From assembly GCA_035601575.1 (NCBI GenBank), contig DATNNZ010000309.1, forward strand, positions 1 to 8,191: a DNA stretch of 8,191 bases, written 5' to 3'. The notes beneath the pieces are model-generated. The model had not been told where the DNA came from. It ran no database searches and saw nothing but the letters and a program-made list of their open reading frames with translations. Within the stretch, counting starts at the first letter, position 1. Every line of letters starts with the position of its first letter. This document shows positions 5,509 through 8,191 of the stretch, piece after piece. Origin of the DNA: DASTDH01 sp035601575. Its GTDB lineage: Bacteria; Verrucomicrobiota; Verrucomicrobiia; Chthoniobacterales; JAFAMB01. The position numbers and the translations under genes were made by a program.

Positions 5509-7815
5509 ATGCGTACGCCGTTAATTGTTCTTAAAGATCTGGTGAAGAAATTTGGCCCGACGACTGCCGTCGATAACATCTCGATGTCAATCGGCACTGG
5601 CGAAATCTTCGGTTTCCTCGGCGCCAACGGAGCGGGTAAAACCACGACCATGCGGATGTTATGCGGTCTGACTAAGCCAACCAGGGGAAGTGCGTCGATC
5701 GACGGCTTGGATGTCTGGAGAGATCGATTTCGCATTCGGTCAAGTTTTGGTTACGTGTCCCAGAGATTCAGCCTTTATCCCGATTTGACAGTCTGCGAAA
5801 ATCTTCGCTTTTTCGCCGGGGCGTATCGTGTTCCCAAGGACCGGTTCGAGGAGCGGGTTTCCCGAATGCTTACGGAAATGGATCTGGAAGGCTACACCCA
5901 GGCGAAGGCAGGAAAATTGTCTGGGGGATACAAGCAGCTTTTATCGATGGCTTGCGCTTTGATCCATGAGCCGGAGCTTTTATTTTTGGATGAACCGACT
6001 GCCGGTCTCGATCCATCCAATCGCCAAAGAATTTGGGGTCTCTTGTACAAGGTGACTCAATCAGGAACGACTGTCTTCGTGACCACCCATTACATGGATG
6101 AGGTGGAGCGTTGTTCGGAAGTGGGATTTATCCAGCAAGGCCGTTTGGTTGCCAAAGGTTCGCCAGGCAATCTAAAAAAGCATTTAGGGGGGAATCTGCT
6201 CGAGGTTCACGTTGAGCCTGCGATGTCGGCCGTGTTGGAATTGCAGAAATTCCCCGGTGTTGACGGGGTTGACCTGCGAAGCGGTCGATTGCGATTGCAG
6301 GCCCAGGATCCGCAGGATCTGCTCAAACGATGGCACCAGCATTGGCCGTTCCCAGACCTGAAGTGGCTCGGTTACTCTTGGGTGGAGCCGGATATGGAAG
6401 ACGTGTTTAATGCGTTCACCCACGGTCACTATTTAAAGGATCGGTACGTTACACCCGCCCCTGCCAATAAGGCCGACCGCGATGCGCCAACCTCTACCCC
6501 GAGGTCCGACTTCGTCGGAACTAAAACCAGCAAATCCAAACTGAATTTGGTCGACTCCTGGAATGCGATTCTCACCATCGCCTACAAGGAGTTCGTTCAT
6601 GTTTGGAGAGATCGCCGGGTTTTGCTTTTGATCCTGGTCCTACCACCTTTTTTTACCGTTGTATTCGGGCACGCTTTTGGCGGGGCGGCCATCCGCGATG
6701 TGCCTACCATGTTCCTCAATGCGGATGCTGACAGCGAAAGCGAAAGATTCGCCAACCTACTTCATGGCCAGGATATTTTCGCCGCTTTGATCGAAGGTAG
6801 CGACGACCCTGGCAAGACTCAAAAAGATTTGGGTGATCTGCTGCAGACTCTTAAGGAAACTTTCATCTGGAAGCCATGGGCCGGAGATTCAGCCGGACCA
6901 AGTGACTTGGTCAAAGCCGGTTGCGAAGCGGCTATTGTGATACCGTCCGGATGGGGGCAAGCGATTCGTGACGGCAAACCGATCCCCATCCGAGCCATTC
7001 TGGACGGATCCGACACGGATACCGCACCGGCCGTGCAGAGTTTACTGCAACAGACTCTCGGCGCATTCCAGGCGAATGAAAGATTTGAACTGATCAAGAA
7101 TCTACCGACCGAAGTCATTAACTTAGGTGAACAGCTTTCTCCACAGACGCAGGATGCATTCAACTCTGCTCTCGCTCCGTGGGAGGTCATGACCCGGATT
7201 CTTTACAACCCGAGCCTGGAGTTTGTGAATTATGTTGTACCCGGGATGGTCGGTCTGATCCTCCAATTGGTCACGGTTACCTTGATCGCGAGCACGATCA
7301 CGCGGGAGCGCGAAGCCGGCACCTTGTCTCAATTGCTCGTGACCCCGTTGCATCAGTCAGAGATTGTGATCGGAAAAGTATTGCCTTATCTCTTCATATC
7401 GCTGTTCCTCATCGCCAGCACGATCGCTATCGCGCACTTTCATTTTGGTATAAAAATTCATGAACCGCTGAAGTTATCGGTTATCTGCTTTTTGTTTTTG
7501 TTATGTTCGCTTGGTCTGGGACTGCTAATCTCAGCGGTCTCAAAGACTCAAACGCAGGCTATTCAGTTCTCGGTCTTTCTTCTGCTTCCGATAATGCTGT
7601 TGTCTGGCGCATTCTCGGCTCTCCGGCAGCTGCCCTTTAGCGTGCGAATATTTTCTGAACTGTTTCCGCTAACCCATTTTTGCCGCGCTTTCCGCAGCGT
7701 CAATTTGTACCGGGCGCACTGGGACTTCATCGCCGCTGATCTAGTAGCTCTGGCGATCGGGGCTCTGGTCACGTGTGTGGCAGCGGCTTACTTGTTGCGC
7801 GAGGCCGAGGAATAA
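5509..7815 (+). CDS. ABC exporter with fused ATPase and ABC-2 type permease
   Basis: This encodes 768 residues that join an ATPase to its membrane partner. The N-terminal nucleotide-binding domain (about 1-225) has Walker A GANGAGKTT (38-46), Q-loop Gln85, signature LSGGYKQ (137-143), Walker B LLFLDEP (157-163, catalytic Glu162) and switch His194, all intact. A linker domain (about 230-350) ends in a low-complexity Pro/Thr/Lys stretch. The permease (about 355-768) has one membrane helix at 372-392 and a large extracytoplasmic domain (about 395-570). Five more helices follow (about 573-597, 622-642, 655-677, 684-704, 742-762). The EREAGTLSQLLVTPL motif after helix 2 is typical of the ABC2_membrane_3 / YhhJ-YbhR group. 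Separate ATPase and permease genes are usual (YbhF plus YbhS/YbhR); RbbA-like proteins fuse them with two ATPase domains, whereas here there is one. It probably works as a homodimer exporting lipophilic or drug-like substrates. The gene starts 48 bp after the barrel gene. Confidence 0.95.
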   Translation: MRTPLIVLKDLVKKFGPTTAVDNISMSIGTGEIFGFLGANGAGKTTTMRMLCGLTKPTRGSASIDGLDVWRDRFRIRSSFGYVSQRFSLYPDLTVCENLRFFAGAYRVPKDRFEERVSRMLTEMDLEGYTQAKAGKLSGGYKQLLSMACALIHEPELLFLDEPTAGLDPSNRQRIWGLLYKVTQSGTTVFVTTHYMDEVERCSEVGFIQQGRLVAKGSPGNLKKHLGGNLLEVHVEPAMSAVLELQKFPGVDGVDLRSGRLRLQAQDPQDLLKRWHQHWPFPDLKWLGYSWVEPDMEDVFNAFTHGHYLKDRYVTPAPANKADRDAPTSTPRSDFVGTKTSKSKLNLVDSWNAILTIAYKEFVHVWRDRRVLLLILVLPPFFTVVFGHAFGGAAIRDVPTMFLNADADSESERFANLLHGQDIFAALIEGSDDPGKTQKDLGDLLQTLKETFIWKPWAGDSAGPSDLVKAGCEAAIVIPSGWGQAIRDGKPIPIRAILDGSDTDTAPAVQSLLQQTLGAFQANERFELIKNLPTEVINLGEQLSPQTQDAFNSALAPWEVMTRILYNPSLEFVNYVVPGMVGLILQLVTVTLIASTITREREAGTLSQLLVTPLHQSEIVIGKVLPYLFISLFLIASTIAIAHFHFGIKIHEPLKLSVICFLFLLCSLGLGLLISAVSKTQTQAIQFSVFLLLPIMLLSGAFSALRQLPFSVRIFSELFPLTHFCRAFRSVNLYRAHWDFIAADLVALAIGALVTCVAAAYLLREAEE

Positions 7816-7834
7816 AGGGAGAGAAAACAAATAT

Positions 7835-8122
7835 ATGTACGCAAGCATCCGAATCTATAAGGCGGACTCCATTGAGGAGGTGGCTCGCATGGTGAACGAG
7901 GATTTTGTGCCGATGATCAAGCGAATGCCGGGTTTTTTGAGCTATTATTGTATTGCGGCGGGCAAGGGGACATGGGCAACGGTGAGCATATTTGACACCG
8001 ACCCCCACACGGAAGAATCCAACCGACTGGCCGCAGAATTCGTCCAGCACAGCGAAATGATCAGCCTGGTACGCCGAGTGGAAATGATAACCGGTGAGGT
8101 CGTGGTGCACTGCCAACACTAG
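7835..8122 (+). CDS. Small ABM-type dimeric alpha/beta-barrel protein
   Basis: This encodes 95 residues. The strand-helix-strand layout (MYASIRIYKA; SIEEVARMVNEDFVPMIKRMPGF; YYCIAAGKGTWATVSIFDT; ESNRLAAEFVQ) is that of the antibiotic-biosynthesis-monooxygenase / ferredoxin-like dimeric alpha-beta barrel superfamily. The MPGFLSYY turn and the TWATVSIFDT strand are particularly characteristic. Members range from quinol monooxygenases to heme-degrading enzymes to proteins with no known catalysis, and the sequence does not decide among them. It has no signal peptide, so it should be cytosolic. ATG 7835 follows AGGGAGAG (7816-7823) by 11 nt. The longer frame starting within the ABC gene is rejected. 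It begins 19 bp after the exporter stop, so it is almost surely co-transcribed. A role in modifying or sensing the exported compound is conceivable. Confidence 0.82.
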   Translation: MYASIRIYKADSIEEVARMVNEDFVPMIKRMPGFLSYYCIAAGKGTWATVSIFDTDPHTEESNRLAAEFVQHSEMISLVRRVEMITGEVVVHCQH

Positions 8123-8136
8123 TGTAGCGTCTCACA

Positions 8137-8142
8137 TATAAT
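8137..8142 (+). promoter_or_regulatory. Possible -10 promoter element
   Basis: A perfect TATAAT lies just after the last gene, pointing toward the right edge of the window. No good -35 hexamer is found 16-18 bp upstream, where the sequence falls in the 3' end of the ABM gene. It may be the promoter of the next, unseen gene. A single hexamer is weak evidence. Confidence 0.25.
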
Positions 8143-8191
8143 GATGACGTCGCCGCAGGTCAGTTGGCTGTTTTTCAAGGCGCGAGCGACG

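Noticed and set aside
7769..8119. Minus-strand open frame antisense to the ABM gene
   Set aside because: It is a shadow of the plus-strand gene, whose translation has a clear fold pattern and a ribosome site.

Overview
The window is about 54% G+C by eye and reads as a chromosomal fragment of a Gram-negative-type (diderm) bacterium. It carries a lipoprotein with a lipobox, three proteins with Sec-type signal peptides, and a beta-barrel-like protein ending in Phe. A Verrucomicrobiota source (soil Chthoniobacterales / Udaeobacter-like) is my best guess. It rests on the mix of a REP-associated tyrosine transposase with a DnaA-like tail, a DUF6268-like outer-membrane protein and generally poor Shine-Dalgarno sites. 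This is inference, not proof.

Layout. Positions 1-346 hold no convincing gene but contain two short tandem-repeat patches. A small cysteine-rich, probably zinc-binding protein (400-615) follows, with an 8-bp-stem hairpin just upstream. Positions 616-1141 look non-coding. A small lipoprotein lies on the minus strand (1142-1549). Divergent from it is a short exported protein with PD40/WD40-like motifs (1731-2129). Next comes a single RAYT/Y1 transposase gene (2244-3272) with REP-like hairpins directly after its stop.

The right half is a tight same-strand cluster of four genes with gaps of 31, 48 and 19 bp. They encode an exported protein of unknown family (3405-4478), an outer-membrane beta-barrel-like protein (4510-5460), a one-polypeptide ABC exporter with an N-terminal ATPase and a C-terminal ABC-2 permease (5509-7815), and a small ABM-type dimeric alpha/beta-barrel protein (7835-8122). 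The layout suggests one transcription unit spanning inner membrane, periplasm and outer membrane, plus a cytosolic accessory protein. It has no recognisable HlyD-type adaptor or TolC within the window. This cluster is the best candidate for an undescribed system; its substrate cannot be read from sequence.
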